Made by a program: the position numbers and the translations under genes. Source: Mycolicibacter acidiphilus (GTDB lineage: Bacteria; Actinomycetota; Actinomycetes; Mycobacteriales; Mycobacteriaceae). Taken from it: DNA of 64,000 nucleotides. Positions 56,203 through 64,000 of this stretch are shown here, in pieces. Where the stretch lies: assembly GCF_018455725.1 (NCBI RefSeq), contig NZ_JAHCLR010000004.1, forward strand, positions 1 through 64,000, written 5' to 3'. The notes under the pieces were generated by a model. That model did no database searches. It was not told the DNA's origin and worked only from the letters and a program-made list of their open reading frames with translations. Each line of letters starts with the position of its first letter. The first letter of the stretch is position 1.

Positions 56203-56219
56203 TAGGCGAGCCTACTACC

Positions 56220-56540
56220 TCAGCGGAGCCCGCTGGGACACAATTCGCGTTGTGCGGCGTCGGCGATCAGCGGAAACTGCGGCCACGCCGGGTAATTGGG
56301 TTGCTGCAGCTCGACCGTCACGCCGACGTGCAGGTTCTCGCAGACCATGTGGCCCAGCGCGAGCACGCTGGACTGCGGGATCGGCTCACCGCCCGCGTAC
56401 AGCCCGGTGTAACCGTGCTCGGCCAGGAAGCGCAGGAAACCGGCGTCATCCGCCTGCGCTGGGCCGGCCCCGGCAACGGCCGCGGCAGTGATGGCGGCGG
56501 TGACCAGCGCCGGCGCAGCGCAGCGAAGGACTCGGCTCAT
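56220..56540 (-). CDS. DUF732-family secreted protein
   Basis: 106 residues. MSRVLRCAAPALVTAAITAAAVAGAGPAQA is a signal peptide. The mature chain shows DDAGFLRFLAEHGYTGLYAGG, a Cys in GHMVCENL and another near the C-terminus (QRELCPSG), the DUF732 layout. It lies directly downstream of the PE-PPE gene on the same strand. Function unknown. Confidence 0.82.
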   Translation of the reverse strand: MSRVLRCAAPALVTAAITAAAVAGAGPAQADDAGFLRFLAEHGYTGLYAGGEPIPQSSVLALGHMVCENLHVGVTVELQQPNYPAWPQFPLIADAAQRELCPSGLR

Positions 56541-56656
56541 AACGGCGATGCTACGGCGACGAGTCGTAATCCGCTGAGTTCACCCCCGGCGACAACGGCC
56601 CGGCCGTGCGTCGGCAACTGCTAGCGTCAGCACCGAGGACAGAAAGGCCTGGGGAC

Positions 56657-57049
56657 GTGAAACCAACTGCACTGGCGCTGATGGTTGCCGGAGTCGCGTC
56701 GAGCGGATTGCTCGCCGTCGCACCGGCGCACGCCGACCCGCTCAACCCGCGCGACCCCGACTACTGCGGCAACAGCGCGGACATCCTCTTCTGTACCGAG
56801 CGCCGGTCCACTTACCCCAATGCCGGGGAGTCCGCGTTCCTCACCGACATCCGCGGGTTCTTCCCGCCCAGCAGCGAAGCGCCGCGGCTGGCCGCCGGCC
56901 GGGCGATCTGTCTGGAGTTGCCGTCACACCCGACCAGCCTGATCGTCCAGCAGACCGCCGTCTATCTGCAGATCCCGAATCCGACGGCGGACCGGGTGGT
57001 GGATGCCGCACGATCCAACATCTGCCCGCGGGTCCAGCCGCAGAGCTGA
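56657..57049 (+). CDS. DUF732-like secreted protein
   Basis: 130 residues from GTG 56657 (VKPTALALMVAGVASSGLLA... gives a signal peptide ending AHA). The mature chain has four Cys (DYCGNSADILFCTE, AICLELP, SNICPR) and the DUF732-type helical end IVQQTAVYLQIPNPTADRVVDAA. The earlier in-frame ATG would disrupt the signal peptide. Exported; function unknown. Confidence 0.75.
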   Translation: MKPTALALMVAGVASSGLLAVAPAHADPLNPRDPDYCGNSADILFCTERRSTYPNAGESAFLTDIRGFFPPSSEAPRLAAGRAICLELPSHPTSLIVQQTAVYLQIPNPTADRVVDAARSNICPRVQPQS

Positions 57050-57071
57050 ACGAAGAAGCCAGCGGCGGCCG

Positions 57072-57701
57072 ATGACGACGCGCGAATTGGTGTACGAGGC
57101 TTGGCGATCCGGCCCGGCCGCGGAGGTGCCGAGGGGGCAACCGCTGCGATACCCGACGGGCGACGGCGTCGCGCATGCGGTGGCCGGAGGCTGCTGGCTG
57201 CGGCTGAGTCTGGTCCAGACCGACGGGTCGGCCGGCGGGGTCACCGAACTCGGGGTGGCGACCCCGATCGAACGGCACCCCGACGCCGCCGATGACGCCG
57301 TCGACGCTGTCCGGGTCTGGCCGCGCGGAACCACGCCCGACGATGACGCCCGGACCGTGCTGGCCTGGCTGCGCGGCAACACGCTCGCGGAGCGACTGGG
57401 TGTTGACACCGACCTGTTGATGCACCTCTTCATCGAGGCCGCAGTGAACTGTGGCGCGGATGAGTGCAGTTGCCACGGCGAGTATCTGGCGACGCTGGCC
57501 CCGACGGCCCAGGGAGCCGGCACCGCGGCGACGTCCCGCTGGAGTCTGTCGATGCGACTGCCCGCGGCATCGGTGGCGGCCGTGCTGGACGGGATCGCCG
57601 ACGGCGGCCCGCGGTGGCGCTATGCGATCGTTGCCGCCAGCGACCCGGAGTCACCGGCCGGGCGGGTGCGCCGCAGACTGCTCGACGACCTCTATTCCTA
57701 G
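57072..57701 (+). CDS. Conserved-type protein of unknown function
   Basis: 209 residues from ATG 57072. It has a patchwork of beta strands and helices, TRELVYEAWRSGPAAEVPRG, DTDLLMHLFIEAAVNCGADECSCHGEY (Cys cluster C-x4-C-x-C) and RLPAASVAAVLDGIADGG. No family is recognised with confidence. It ends 4 bp inside the convergent patatin gene. Confidence 0.55.
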   Translation: MTTRELVYEAWRSGPAAEVPRGQPLRYPTGDGVAHAVAGGCWLRLSLVQTDGSAGGVTELGVATPIERHPDAADDAVDAVRVWPRGTTPDDDARTVLAWLRGNTLAERLGVDTDLLMHLFIEAAVNCGADECSCHGEYLATLAPTAQGAGTAATSRWSLSMRLPAASVAAVLDGIADGGPRWRYAIVAASDPESPAGRVRRRLLDDLYS

Positions 57702-58546
57702 TGCTGGTGCCGGTGCGGTGCGAGCAGCACCGCTTGGCCGGTGGCCGGCGGCTGGGTCAGCCATCGCTGCGTCTCCGCCTGCGCCTGCTCGATGAGTTCG
57801 GCGCCGTGCGAGAAGTCGATCGGCGAGATGTGCACGGGGCACAGCGGCGGGACGACGCGCAGATCGACCGTTCCCTCGAACCGGACGATGTCGGCCGCGA
57901 TCCGCTGATTGATCGCAAGTGTCAACGCGTGCAACGCCATTGCCATGGCCCCCTTGGGGCTGGTCGACAGGTCACAGGCATACCCGGTCGGCAGCACGTA
58001 GATGGTGTCGGCGCCGAGACGGACCGCGTGTGACAACGGGGTGTTGTTGACGACGCCGCCGTCCATCAGGTCGCGGCCGTTGATCCGGACCGGTGGCAGC
58101 ACCGCGGGAATGGCGGCGCTGGCGGCGATCGCATCCACCGCAACGCCGGAGGACAGCAGCACGTCGTGCCCGGACAGCACGTCGGTCGCGACCACGTGCA
58201 GGGGGATCGGGGCGTCCTCGAGGCGGGTGAACTCCAGGTGCTTTGCGAGCAGGTGCCGCAGGTTGGTGTTGGGGACCAGGCTCGGCAGTTGCCCCAGAAA
58301 TCCGAGCAGACCCGCGATCGGCCGGGTGGGGAACACGTCGTGGCGGGACAGCGAACGCCACACGTCGGCTAGCCCGGCGACCCCGGCCGGGTCCGGCCGG
58401 GAGGCGAGCCACCCGCCGTTGACCGCACCCACCGACGTGCCGACGATGAGATCGGGTGCGATGCCGGCGTCGGCCAGCGCCAGCAGCATCCCGGTCTGGA
58501 TGGATCCGAGGCTGGCGCCGCCGGAGAGTACGAATGCGGTCGTCAT
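57698..58546 (-). CDS. Patatin-like phospholipase (RssA/NTE type)
   Basis: 282 residues from ATG 58546. FVLSGGASLGSIQTGML gives the oxyanion loop, GTSVGAVNGGWLASRP the Ser nucleophile (GxSxG), and DLMDGGVVNNTPLSHA the catalytic Asp with the DGG motif. The length is typical of bacterial single-domain patatins. It is distinct from the larger patatin at 18908. Confidence 0.88.
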   Translation of the reverse strand: MTTAFVLSGGASLGSIQTGMLLALADAGIAPDLIVGTSVGAVNGGWLASRPDPAGVAGLADVWRSLSRHDVFPTRPIAGLLGFLGQLPSLVPNTNLRHLLAKHLEFTRLEDAPIPLHVVATDVLSGHDVLLSSGVAVDAIAASAAIPAVLPPVRINGRDLMDGGVVNNTPLSHAVRLGADTIYVLPTGYACDLSTSPKGAMAMALHALTLAINQRIAADIVRFEGTVDLRVVPPLCPVHISPIDFSHGAELIEQAQAETQRWLTQPPATGQAVLLAPHRHQH

Positions 58547-58624
58547 GGCAACCCCCAAAACGTCACTGCCACCCTACGCGAATCACCCTGGTGTTCCGGG
58601 CGGATCCGCCGTAGCGTCGGTCGG

Positions 58625-58957
58625 GTGAGTGTGACCAGAGCCCGCATGGAGATCGACCGCGCGGCACAGGCCGCCTACATCGACTTCGGGGTGGACGCCA
58701 GGGGAGTCGGTGCAGCGGTGGAGGTTTCGCCGACGGTCACTGTGGACCTCGATCCGGCCGGGGTAGCGGTGGGTGTCGAGCTGCTGTCGCTGGCGCCGGA
58801 TGCCGCAGCGTTGTCGGGGCTGCTGGCCACCGGACGGTTCCGCGACGAGGACGCGCGGCTCATCGAGGCCAACCTGCCGGCGATCCTGGCGTTCCTGTCG
58901 GACGGCGCCGCCCACCCGGCCGCCGCCGGCGTGGACTGCTTCTATTTGGCCGCCTGA
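58625..58957 (+). CDS. DUF2283-like protein
   Basis: 110 residues from a GTG. MEIDRAAQAAYIDFGVDARG and VTVDLDPAGVAVGVELLSLAPD match the DUF2283 beta-rich repeat in which an acidic DxxGxxVGxE motif is diagnostic. It is about 40 residues longer than minimal family members, with a helical C-terminus (SGLLATGRFRDEDARLIEANL). Function unknown. Confidence 0.7.
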   Translation: MSVTRARMEIDRAAQAAYIDFGVDARGVGAAVEVSPTVTVDLDPAGVAVGVELLSLAPDAAALSGLLATGRFRDEDARLIEANLPAILAFLSDGAAHPAAAGVDCFYLAA

Positions 58958-58971
58958 CCCGGACGCCGCGG

Positions 58972-59526
58972 GTGACCGACGACGACCGCGCTCACTGGGA
59001 CGAGAGATACGTCGGCCGCGGCGCACCCGAACCGGACGCGGTGGCCCCGGCCACGGTGTTCTTGCCGCACGTGCGGGCGTTCCCGACTGCCGGGTCGGCG
59101 GTCGACATCGCCTGCGGGCCCGGGACCGCCGCCGTGTGGCTCGCCCGCCGCGGTATGCAGGTCACCGGTTTCGACGTCTCCCCGGTCGCCGTCGCCCAGG
59201 CGCGGGAACTCGCCGAACGCAGCGGGGTGGGCGACCGCTGCCGGTTCACGGTCGTCGACCTCGACGACGGCCTGCCCGACGGCCCGCCCGTCGACGTCGT
59301 CTACTGCGCCCGGTTCCGGGACACCCGGCTCTACCGGCCCATGGCCGATCGGCTGGCGGCGGGCGGCCTGTTGGCGGTCACCGTGCTCAGCCGGGTCGGC
59401 GGGCCGAACGGCTCGTTTCGTGCGGCGCCCGGCGAACTGCGTAGCGCGTTCGCCGACCTGGAGCTGATCGCCGAGGGGGAAGGTGAGGGTGAGGCGTGGC
59501 TACTGGGAGTTCGAAAACCAGGCTGA
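58972..59526 (+). CDS. Class I SAM-dependent methyltransferase (TehB/thiopurine-type fold)
   Basis: 184 residues from a GTG 14 bp after the previous gene. HWDERYVGRGAPEPDAV is the typical TehB-like N-terminus, SAVDIACGPGTAAVWLARRG the SAM loop, and VTGFDVSPVAVAQARELAE motif II. Substrate unknown; family members methylate tellurite, thiols or small molecules. Confidence 0.82.
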   Translation: MTDDDRAHWDERYVGRGAPEPDAVAPATVFLPHVRAFPTAGSAVDIACGPGTAAVWLARRGMQVTGFDVSPVAVAQARELAERSGVGDRCRFTVVDLDDGLPDGPPVDVVYCARFRDTRLYRPMADRLAAGGLLAVTVLSRVGGPNGSFRAAPGELRSAFADLELIAEGEGEGEAWLLGVRKPG

Positions 59527-59621
59527 ACGCCACCGTGAGCGACGAACGGGTCGAAGTCGACCATTCGATGTGGAAACCAACCTGAGTCGACTCAGGACGG
59601 TTCGGGTGGCGATCGGTTGGT

Positions 59622-60218
59622 TCAGTCCCGCGGTTCGCAAGGCTGCGGACCGGGCTCGGCCGGCGGCTCGTCCGGCAGCGGACCGTCCAGCGGCGGGGCT
59701 TCGAACGGCGGCTCGAACGGGGCCTCGAACGGTGCAGGGGCCTCGAACGGCGCCGGCGCTTCGAACGGCGGCTCGAACGGCGCGGCCATCGGCTCGGGCG
59801 CGGGCGGCGGGAAGGCGTCGAACGGCGCCTCCTCGGCGGGCGGCCCGGCCTCCATCGGCAGGTACATGTGGTGGGTGAACTGCGGCTGGTAGGCGCCGCC
59901 GCCGCCGATCCGCACCCCGCCGGGTTCGCCGCTGGACACCGGAGTGCCGTCGGGCAGCGTGACCGCGGTGTGGCGGCTGTTCCAGCCGACGACGAGCGCA
60001 CCCGGGGCGGTGCCGTACTGGAAGCCGCGAGCCAGCAGCGCCGACTCCTCGTTGGCGGTGTGGAACCGGTTGCCGAAGGCCGGTCGGCCGGTGGCCACGT
60101 TCGACACCCACGAGGCCAGACCCGAGCAATCCGTGCCGGCCGGGGAGTCCCCGCCGGTGATGTACGGCGTGCCCGAAACCTGGTGGATGAGGGCCATCAG
60201 AGCTTCAAGACCAAACAT
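59622..60218 (-). CDS. NlpC/P60-like peptidase with Pro/Glu-rich tail
   Basis: 198 residues from ATG 60218. The catalytic Cys is C31 in GTDCSGLASWVS, and the His is probably in NSRHTAVTLPDG. The C-terminal third is a low-complexity tail of FEAPAPFEAP-type repeats. There is no signal peptide, unusual for a cell-wall peptidase, so either the start is wrong, export is non-classical, or it works in the cytoplasm. Confidence 0.7.
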   Translation of the reverse strand: MFGLEALMALIHQVSGTPYITGGDSPAGTDCSGLASWVSNVATGRPAFGNRFHTANEESALLARGFQYGTAPGALVVGWNSRHTAVTLPDGTPVSSGEPGGVRIGGGGAYQPQFTHHMYLPMEAGPPAEEAPFDAFPPPAPEPMAAPFEPPFEAPAPFEAPAPFEAPFEPPFEAPPLDGPLPDEPPAEPGPQPCEPRD

Positions 60219-60687
60219 GACCCGGCACAGTAACAATGGCGATCTGAGGTCGCCAAAATCTGTGGCGGGCGTCACGCGGCGATATTTTTCCGGCCTATGT
60301 TACGAATTGGGGAGAAATCGCAGGTAGGGCTGCTGATTTTCATTCCGATAAACGCGCTCAGCCCCTGATGTGGCCTTGAAGTGCACGTATCGTCCGCCGG
60401 CTGCCATTTCTGTCGATTCGGCCATGACGAATTCAGGTGAAATTCACGCCCGCATCGACGGTGTCGAAGGCAGTTCACCGGACCGCTACCGGTGCGGTGA
60501 ATCCCGGAATGTCACCGGGTGCGGGCCGGTGCTGACCGTCGGCGCTACGCCGATGTGGCCGGGTCGCCACCGCCGCCGTCGACGTCGAACACCCGACCCG
60601 ATGACGGGGGTATCCGGTGCGGGAAGATTGCGACGCGCAGGTGGAACAACGCCTGTCGCCGACCGGGACGTGAGACGGTAGGAGCCG
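60219..60687. other. 470-bp intergenic region without a recognised gene
   Basis: Short open frames on both strands lack convincing starts or family features. The first ~150 bp are noticeably AT-richer (CGATATTTTTCCGGCC, CTGATTTTCATTCCGATAAA) and could carry promoters for the divergent genes at 60218 and 60688. No repeats, tRNA or clear RNA structure is evident. Confidence 0.4.
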
Positions 60688-61251
60688 ATGCAGAACCACA
60701 GCTACCTGACCTACGAGGAGTTCGGCCGTAGGTTCTTCGAGATCGCGGTCACCGAGGAGCGGGTCGCGGGCGCCCTCGCCGCGATCGCCGGTGACGAGTT
60801 CACGATGCCGCCCATGCGACAGGGGCCCGCGAAGATCGCGCTGGTCACTGCGAAGGTCAAGGTGCTCCAGCCGGTCGTCACGCGGCACGCCGGAGACATG
60901 CTGACGTTCGCGATCCACATTCCGCTCACCATCGACCTGCTCATCGATCTGCGGCTGGACAAGCAGCGGTTCACGGTGAACGGCGACATCGCCCTGCGCG
61001 CCACTGCCCGCGCCGCCGAGCCGCTGCTGCTGGTCATCGACGTGCCGAAGCCACGGCCGTCGGACATCACCGTCGAGGTGTCCTCGAGTTCGCTCCGCGG
61101 TGAGCTGCTGCGGATCTTCGCCGGGGTGGACGGCGAGATCCGGCGCTTCATCGCCGCCTATGTCGCCGACGAGATCGACAATCCGCAGTCGCAGCAGGCC
61201 CAGGTCATCGACGTCGCGGAACGCCTCGACGCCGCCTGGCAGGGCGTCTAG
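60688..61251 (+). CDS. Conserved mycobacterial-type protein of unknown function
   Basis: 187 residues from an ATG with GGAG upstream. The chain alternates beta strands rich in Val/Ile (KIALVTAKVKVLQPVVT, LTFAIHIPLTIDLLIDLRL) with a C-terminal helix (EIRRFIAAYVADEIDNPQSQ). It resembles a lipid-binding or tubular lipid-interacting fold in composition, but I do not recognise a family. No signal peptide. Confidence 0.55.
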   Translation: MQNHSYLTYEEFGRRFFEIAVTEERVAGALAAIAGDEFTMPPMRQGPAKIALVTAKVKVLQPVVTRHAGDMLTFAIHIPLTIDLLIDLRLDKQRFTVNGDIALRATARAAEPLLLVIDVPKPRPSDITVEVSSSSLRGELLRIFAGVDGEIRRFIAAYVADEIDNPQSQQAQVIDVAERLDAAWQGV

Positions 61252-61279
61252 GCGACGCGGCGGCCGGTCCGGTCGCCGG

Positions 61280-61660
61280 CTACCAGCCGGGAATCCCCGG
61301 AATGGCGGGGATCGCCGGGATCGCCGGGATCGCGGGAACGCCAGGCGGCACCGAAACCCGGGGCACCGCCGGGTGTGCGGGGGCCTGCGACCACTGACTC
61401 TGCGGCGGGCTCTCCGGCTGGCCTGTCGCCGGCGCCGGTGTCTCGGGCACCGGGGGAGTCTCAACCGACGTGGGGGCCGGCTCGATGGGTGGGACCGTGA
61501 GGGCGGGCGGCGGGACGACCGGCACCATGGTCTGGGTGACCTGGTCTGCGGGCTCCTCGTAAGGCTCTTCGCACTCGTTGCATGCGGTCGCCGTCGCCGC
61601 GACGACGACGCCGATCGCCGCCACCGCTCGCACGGACCTTCGGATGCCGCGGTCCCCCAT
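61280..61660 (-). CDS. Secreted Pro-rich protein
   Basis: 126 residues. MGDRGIRRSVRAVAAIGVVVAATATACNECEE has a hydrophobic signal ending in a Cys pair (ATACNEC) that could be a lipobox. The rest is Pro/Val/Thr-rich with a terminal run of AIPAIPAIPAIPGIPG repeats. Such proteins are common at mycobacterial surfaces; function unknown. Confidence 0.6.
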   Translation of the reverse strand: MGDRGIRRSVRAVAAIGVVVAATATACNECEEPYEEPADQVTQTMVPVVPPPALTVPPIEPAPTSVETPPVPETPAPATGQPESPPQSQWSQAPAHPAVPRVSVPPGVPAIPAIPAIPAIPGIPGW

Positions 61661-61731
61661 GGGTTTTCTCCCGTCGCTTGAGTCTGCTCGTCACAGGGTA
61701 CGCGGCCCGTGGACGCCAACGGCGGCTCGCA

Positions 61732-63528
61732 CTACAGGGTCTGGCGGTAACCGAAGTACTCGTGGTCCTCGTTGTACCCGCCGTATCCGCTGCCGACTTC
61801 GCTGAAGTGCCGCACGAACTCGATGCCGCCGAGCCACTTCACCATCTTGAAGCCGTGCTGCAGTTCGTTGCGCAGCCGCAGCGGTGCCCCGTGGCCGTAA
61901 CTCAGCGGTTCGTCGTTCATCTTGTAGGCCAGCATCGTCAGGTGGTGGTCCATCTGCTGCATGTCATGGCAGTCGTAGTACAGCCCGCCGTCCGAGCCGG
62001 GGGCCATCGAGTAGAACACCGCCCATTTCGCCTCGGGCAGTGGTTTGACGATGTCGAGGATCGTCTTCATCGAGACCCCGCCCCACTTGGCCACCCCGGA
62101 CCAGCCCTGGATGCAGAAGTGCTGGGTGATCTGCTCGTGGTACGGCAGTGCCTTCAGCTCATCGAGGGAGAAGTCCACCGGATTCTCGACCAGCCCGTAG
62201 ACGTGCAGCCGCCAGTCGACGAAGTCGCCGGAGAACAGCTCCTTGTACTCGACGGTCTCCGGGTAGGTGCCGTTGTGCCAGAAGTACGGGGAGATGTGCT
62301 TCTCGGTGAAGGCACCCGGCTCGGGGTTGACGAACTCGAACGCGTGCTGCAGCGGCCCGATCAGCGCGTACCCCACCTTCTGGACGACACGCGGATGACG
62401 GTAGGTGAACGGCGTGGCCCACACCCACGCCACGGTGGTCACCACCAGCGCCACGCTGAACACCCCGAAGCCGATCAGGCTGCTGTCGTCGCGGGCGGCG
62501 AACATGTGGTTGAGGTTGCGCACCGCGTCGGTGGCGAACACCAGCGTGACGTGCACCAGGATGAAGAACAGGAAGTAGACCATCACCAGGAAGTGCAGGG
62601 AGCGGGCCAGCTGGATGTTCAGCCGCTTGCTGATGTGGGTGAGTCGCATCGACACCGCCGGGCCCATGCCGAGTCCGGTCAGCAGGGCGGCCGGCGCGGC
62701 GATGAACACCGTGAAGAAGTACGCGAGCAGCTGCAGGCTGTTGTAGGCGACCCAGCCGTTGTCGACGGGCCAGTTCAGCGAGAGATACTGCAGCCCCACC
62801 GAAACCGCGTTGGGGAAGACGTCCCAACTGGTCGGCACCAGATGGCGCCAGTGCCCGGTGGCGAACAGCAACACGTAGAACACCGCGCCGTTGACCAGCC
62901 ACAGCACGTCGGTGCCCAGGTGCCACCAGCGGGCCAGCCCGATCGCGTGCCGGACCCCGGGCAGGCCCAGCTGGTCGGGCAGCCCCACCGAATCGGCCTT
63001 GGCGGTGTACAACTCGTCATCGGGGGCCGGCGTGGTGATCCGCAGCCAGTCGTGCTCGTTCGGGGTGGCGTTGCGGGTGAAGTACAGCCGCGGATGGTCG
63101 GCGAGGATCTGGATGCCGGACCGGATCATGAACGTCATCAGGAACAGGTTGAAGAAGTGCTGCCAGCCGGCCCAGGCCGGAATCCCCGGCCGGCGCTGCG
63201 GGTCGGGAACGACGCCGGGGTTGCGGTGGATGAACTCCTGCACCTCGGGGAAGCCCACCAGATATTTGGCGACCGCCACCGCGGCGACGAGACCGACGAA
63301 CCCGATCGGGATCAGCCACAGCAGGTTGAACCACTTGTCCCGGCCCACCCGGACACGGGGGGCGATGGCCATCTTGGCACGGTCCAGGCCGCCCGCCCAG
63401 GTCTCGAAATTGACGACGTCCCCGGCGGTTTTGAGCTCGTCACGGTGGTTCAGCACCGCGACCCGTCCCGACTCGGGGACCGTCGTGTCGAGCTGCTCGC
63501 GCTCGTGATCTGCTCTGGCCTCTGCCAT
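61732..63528 (-). CDS. Sulfite-oxidase-type molybdoenzyme fused to a membrane cytochrome-like domain
   Basis: 598 residues. N-terminal ~100 residues are cytoplasmic and charged with one helix (WFNLLWLIPIGFVGLVAAVAV). A multi-helix membrane unit (~100-340) has paired His such as WQHFFNLFLMTF and SLHFLVMVYFLFFILVHVTLVF, suggesting b-type haem. The C-terminal ~250 residues form a molybdopterin domain with the Mo-ligand Cys in QHFCIQGWSG and substrate/cofactor region YSMAPGSDGGLYYDCHD and PLRLRNELQHGFKMVKWLGGIEF. It probably oxidises or reduces a sulfur-type or related substrate and passes electrons through the membrane haem. The natural substrate is unknown. Confidence 0.85.
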   Translation of the reverse strand: MAEARADHEREQLDTTVPESGRVAVLNHRDELKTAGDVVNFETWAGGLDRAKMAIAPRVRVGRDKWFNLLWLIPIGFVGLVAAVAVAKYLVGFPEVQEFIHRNPGVVPDPQRRPGIPAWAGWQHFFNLFLMTFMIRSGIQILADHPRLYFTRNATPNEHDWLRITTPAPDDELYTAKADSVGLPDQLGLPGVRHAIGLARWWHLGTDVLWLVNGAVFYVLLFATGHWRHLVPTSWDVFPNAVSVGLQYLSLNWPVDNGWVAYNSLQLLAYFFTVFIAAPAALLTGLGMGPAVSMRLTHISKRLNIQLARSLHFLVMVYFLFFILVHVTLVFATDAVRNLNHMFAARDDSSLIGFGVFSVALVVTTVAWVWATPFTYRHPRVVQKVGYALIGPLQHAFEFVNPEPGAFTEKHISPYFWHNGTYPETVEYKELFSGDFVDWRLHVYGLVENPVDFSLDELKALPYHEQITQHFCIQGWSGVAKWGGVSMKTILDIVKPLPEAKWAVFYSMAPGSDGGLYYDCHDMQQMDHHLTMLAYKMNDEPLSYGHGAPLRLRNELQHGFKMVKWLGGIEFVRHFSEVGSGYGGYNEDHEYFGYRQTL

Positions 63529-63707
63529 GACCCGGTTGCCTCCTGTGGCTGGTGAACGTGCGACCGCCGGGCAACCTTACAACAATAATCGTGTCACGAT
63601 ACGAATTATGAGCATGTGAATCCGTTTATTGTTTCCCGGGTGAATGCTGGGAACACCGCCGTGCTGCCGGCGGGGTTCAGCGCGTAGGGCAGATCAGTTG
63701 CGGCGCA

Positions 63708-63980
63708 TCAGGATTCGAGGATGCGCAGGGTGAAGTCGTGGGCGCCGCTCTCCGGGGTGAACGCCGGTGCGTGCAGATCATCGACCACATCCGCCGCCGA
63801 GTAGTGCCGCATGTTTGCCAGCGCCGACTCGATCTGGTCTGCGGGCACGCCCTGGCGGCGCAGTTCTTCGCGGGCGATCTCCTCGGCGCCGGCCCGGTCG
63901 TCGGCGATCCGGGAAAGGACATACCCGTTGCCGGCGTGTGCCGCATCGGAACAGTTGGCTTGAAGTTCGACCGTGAACAT
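63708..63980 (-). CDS. Small protein of unknown function
   Basis: 90 residues from ATG 63980. A short beta start (MFTVELQAN), a Cys, then a helix AGAEEIAREELRRQGVPADQIESALANM and a C-terminal strand HDFTLRILES. No family is recognised. An ATG supported by GGAGGG just upstream on the minus strand (CCTCCGGTAC region) makes translation likely. Confidence 0.6.
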   Translation of the reverse strand: MFTVELQANCSDAAHAGNGYVLSRIADDRAGAEEIAREELRRQGVPADQIESALANMRHYSAADVVDDLHAPAFTPESGAHDFTLRILES

Positions 63981-64000
63981 GAAAAACCCTCCGGTACGCA

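Noticed and set aside
60370-60681. A 103-codon plus-strand gene in the 60-kb gap
   Set aside because: No family features, a poor start region and shadow-like Arg/Pro composition in its second half.
61582-63555. A 657-codon open frame on the plus strand antisense to the molybdoenzyme
   Set aside because: High-GC shadow frame: composition is Val/Gln/His/Arg-rich without domains, and the minus strand has clear Mo-domain motifs.

Overview
The window is GC-rich actinobacterial chromosome. Positions 172-18101 follow, gene by gene, the Mycobacterium tuberculosis Rv1691-Rv1713 order: TPR/HAD protein, tlyA, nadK, recN, steA, mctB, pyrG, Nudix, xerD, an O-methyltransferase, parA-scpA-scpB, rluB, cmk, der. 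The right flank carries typical mycobacterial families (DUF732 secreted proteins, a PE-PPE hydrolase, an LLM/F420 oxidoreductase). A fast-growing Mycobacterium/Mycolicibacterium is the best guess; the species cannot be read from this.

The core is interrupted at a tRNA-Pro(GGG) gene (20845-20918). A perfect 56-bp direct repeat begins in the anticodon loop of this tRNA (20876-20931) and recurs at 47403-47458. The two copies bound a 26.5-kb integrated element. Left to right it holds: a PknH-sensor-like lipoprotein, a tyrosine integrase with a co-transcribed XRE repressor, a divergent excisionase-like gene, a chain of small overlapping genes including a WhiB-type regulator, a repeat-rich non-coding zone with AT-rich tracts (candidate origin), a small HTH gene, a 1199-residue primase-helicase with two primase-polymerase copies, a DUF2637-like membrane protein, a protein built over a GTGGCA repeat array, a second repeat-rich zone (candidate transfer locus), an FtsK/TraB-like translocase with small partners, a WXG/EspK-like secreted-type protein, small secreted or helical proteins, a VOC protein, a large nuclease-helicase with eight helicase-associated repeats, and a double zinc-finger protein. 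This is the gene set of an actinobacterial integrative and conjugative element (AICE): integration, autonomous replication, and double-strand DNA transfer by one FtsK-type pump, with no phage structural genes. I regard it as the most interesting system here.

Beyond the second att copy lies a degraded relative of the same element (about 47459-48256): a similar post-att hairpin, the same type of repeat, a BrnT/ribbon-helix-helix-like toxin-antitoxin pair, and the last ~48 codons of a sister integrase fused to a broken gene. The tRNA has therefore been used repeatedly.

From about 48500 the window returns to chromosomal genes: DUF732 proteins, an EamA transporter, an M15-like peptidase, malic enzyme with guanine deaminase, an LLM oxidoreductase, a PE-PPE protein, a patatin, a methyltransferase, an NlpC/P60-like protein, and a sulfite-oxidase-type molybdoenzyme fused to a membrane cytochrome-like domain.
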